Shown here piece by piece: positions 4,461 to 5,612 of a DNA stretch of 5,612 nucleotides. Below the pieces are notes generated by a model. That model did not search any database and was not told where the DNA came from. It saw nothing but the letters and a program-made list of their open reading frames with translations. Position 1 is the stretch's first letter. Every line of letters begins with the position of its first letter. Position numbers and translations under genes: made by a program. This stretch comes from Clostridia bacterium (GTDB taxonomy: Bacteria > Bacillota > Clostridia > Christensenellales > DUVY01), in assembly GCA_026001225.1 (NCBI GenBank), contig BNZQ01000086.1:1-5612 (forward strand), in the 5' to 3' direction.

Positions 4461-5612
4461 TTACTTTGCCCCCTTGCGCTTGCGCTTGCCGCGTACGCCG
4501 ATGATGATCTCGGTTATCGCCAGCAGCAGGATCACTCCGCCGCTGCACAGCGCCGCTATATTCTGCCACCGTACGCCTATGCTCCACGCAAGGTTCAGGT
4601 CGGCAGTCGTGCCGTCGGCCCACTCGTAATTCGCCGTGTCTTTCAGCGCGACGACCGCCGTGTATTCGCCCGCCTTGGTTTTCTTATCGTCCGTCGCCGT
4701 ATACGCGTGATGATCCGCGATCCCCGCCGACTGCTCGCCGCCGTTCGCGATAAGCCCTTCCGCCGTTGACGCGGGCTTCGCGACCTTGGCTCTCGCCACG
4801 TTGACCGTAATGTTAAAGAGGAAGTCGTTGTAGTTTGCCGTGTCCGCGTTGTACTTCGCCGCGTAAGAGGTCTGCAACACCGTCAATTTCGTCGTATCAA
4901 GCACCCACGAGTAGTGTTGCGACAGCCCGGTCACGTCCGCAAGCGTATTCAAATCCGTGTACGTCGCGGATAAAGCGTTGTGCGTTATCCCAACGTAATC
5001 CGCTTTCGCCACGTTGACCGTAACGGTCAAGTTGAAGTCGTTGTAGTTGTCGCTGTCCGCGTTGTACTTCGCCGCATAAGAGGTCTGCAACACCGTCAGT
5101 TTGGTCGTATCGGACACCCACGAGTAGTGTTGCGACAGCCCGGTCACGTCCGCAAGCGTGTTCAAATCCGTGTACGTCGCGGATAAAGTGTTGTGCGTGA
5201 TACCAACGTAATCCGCTTTCGCAATCACAAACGGCTTTTCCGCACTGCCGGAGTAGTTGCCCGTAAAGTTGACCGTCACCGTTATCGCGCCCGCGCTCGT
5301 GAAGTCCGTAGTCCCGACTCCGCTCCGCTTGTATTCCACGATGTAATCCGTATTCAAAACAAGGTTGGTTGCGCTGTCCATGACCGACGCTATCGGCGTT
5401 TTCGCCGCGCCGTCGTAAGGCTGATTCGCGGTCAAGGTCAACGCGCCGTCGGAGAGCGGCTTTTGCCCGATCGTAAACGTCTTGGCCGCCTTGCCGGAAT
5501 AGTTGCCCGTGGCGGTGGCAAAGACCGTAACGGTACCCGTACCCGCGTTTTTGTTCGCGCCGTAACTTGAACCCGTTATCTCCCAGTCCGCCGATGTGAG
5601 CAACGCCGCGCC
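4461..5612 (-). CDS. C-terminal part of large MBG-like repeat surface protein, membrane-anchored (5' end outside window)
   Basis: The frame is open through the right edge (383 codons visible), so the true start lies outside. Modules in order are: the end of an Ig-like MBG module (5612-5469, with TVTVFATATGNYSG); a full MBG-like module (5468-5223, with LTLTANQPYDG and ITVTVNFTGNYSG); two near-identical 71-residue repeats starting KADYVGITHN (5219-5007 and 5006-4794); a module with the pattern LIANGGEQSAG, AGEYTAVVALKDTANYEWADGTT (split here: AGEYTAVVALKD, then TANYEWADGTT) (4793-4578); one membrane span (4559-4494); and a basic tail RGKRKRKGAK. The strand-rich repeats and Thr/Asn/Gly bias are typical of exported adhesin-like or cell-wall proteins of Clostridia. 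There is no LPxTG motif, so anchoring should be by the membrane span with the tail in the cytoplasm. The ligand is unknown. It is the upstream partner of the YjbR-like gene. Confidence 0.85.
   Translation of the reverse strand, partial: GAALLTSADWEITGSSYGANKNAGTGTVTVFATATGNYSGKAAKTFTIGQKPLSDGALTLTANQPYDGAAKTPIASVMDSATNLVLNTDYIVEYKRSGVGTTDFTSAGAITVTVNFTGNYSGSAEKPFVIAKADYVGITHNTLSATYTDLNTLADVTGLSQHYSWVSDTTKLTVLQTSYAAKYNADSDNYNDFNLTVTVNVAKADYVGITHNALSATYTDLNTLADVTGLSQHYSWVLDTTKLTVLQTSYAAKYNADTANYNDFLFNITVNVARAKVAKPASTAEGLIANGGEQSAGIADHHAYTATDDKKTKAGEYTAVVALKDTANYEWADGTTADLNLAWSIGVRWQNIAALCSGGVILLLAITEIIIGVRGKRKRKGAK
4469..4475 (-). promoter_or_regulatory. Ribosome binding site of the YjbR-like gene inside the surface-protein gene
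   Basis: AAGGGGG on the minus strand, 8 nt ahead of the ATG at 4460, within the last codons of the upstream gene. Together with the TAA|ATG junction it supports translational coupling and fixes the start. Confidence 0.7.
4794..5219 (-). repeat. Two 213-bp tandem repeats in the surface-protein gene
   Basis: Copies 5219-5007 and 5006-4794 are adjacent, equal in length and roughly 90% identical by eye. They encode 71 residues each with about eight differences, four of them clustered just before the shared TVNVA end. The central part, including ADVTGLSQHYSWV and TVLQTSYAAKYNAD, is almost unchanged apart from Ser/Leu after SWV. Such in-frame repeats let surface proteins change length by recombination. 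Confidence 0.88.

Noticed and set aside
3435..4769. Long plus-strand open frame (444 codons) across the WYL 5' end, the YjbR-like gene and the surface-protein end
   Set aside because: It is antisense to three better-supported genes, is Arg/Pro/Ala-rich without domain signals, and owes its length to high GC and the repeats. No ribosome site supports it.
4794..5219. Repeats considered as CRISPR or other non-coding array
   Set aside because: They are two adjacent 213-bp in-frame coding copies without spacers, so they are protein modules.
5601..5603. TTG as start of the surface protein
   Set aside because: The frame is open to the window edge and the visible sequence begins in the middle of a module with no signal peptide, so the real start is outside.
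1..5612. Second copy of the ssrA 3' end (attR) within the window
   Set aside because: Scanning for the T-arm/acceptor sequence and for the 592-613 dyad found no second copy; the far end must lie outside or be too diverged to see.

Overview
The window looks like chromosome of a Gram-positive anaerobe of the Clostridia (Bacillota), probably a gut or rumen type. The grounds are the style of the tmRNA, the perfect TTGACA / TGnTATAAT promoters, a large serine recombinase with a zinc ribbon, a WYL-domain regulator of the kind found in clostridial mobile elements, and a surface protein built from MBG-like modules. No gene names a species, so this is inference.

Layout. At the left edge (1-86, minus) is the start of a zinc-ribbon protein, most like the first ORF of an IS1-type insertion sequence. 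Divergent from it, and sharing an 11-bp inverted promoter motif, is a strong promoter for ssrA (tmRNA, 215-588, plus). Its tRNA-like ends and CCA are intact and it encodes a proteolysis tag ending in ALAFAA. The 3' end of ssrA is the boundary of an integrated element: the large serine recombinase gene (506-2224, minus) runs toward ssrA and continues through its 3' end, so the last 27 codons and the stop of the recombinase are antisense to tmRNA. A 214-bp spacer with nested inverted repeats follows, then a WYL regulator (2439-3554, minus).

To the right, also on the minus strand, are the end of a large multi-module surface protein (4461-5612, start outside the window) and, with its ATG directly after that protein's TAA, a membrane-anchored protein with an internal tandem duplication and a C-terminal YjbR-like domain (3624-4460). 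Sampled GC rises from about 40-57% in the recombinase and WYL genes to about 63-67% in the YjbR-like gene. The element could therefore end near 3555-3623 (a recombinase plus regulator unit) or carry the surface operon as cargo. No second copy of the ssrA end is visible in the window, so its far end is unresolved.

How the parts work together (inference). The recombinase inserts the element at the ssrA 3' end without breaking tmRNA, and the WYL protein is a candidate switch for the element. The two right-hand genes form a translationally coupled envelope pair. The most distinctive feature is the interlock of ssrA and the recombinase: convergent transcription, an ssrA terminator inside the recombinase coding region, and a recombinase C-terminus that depends on the attachment site.
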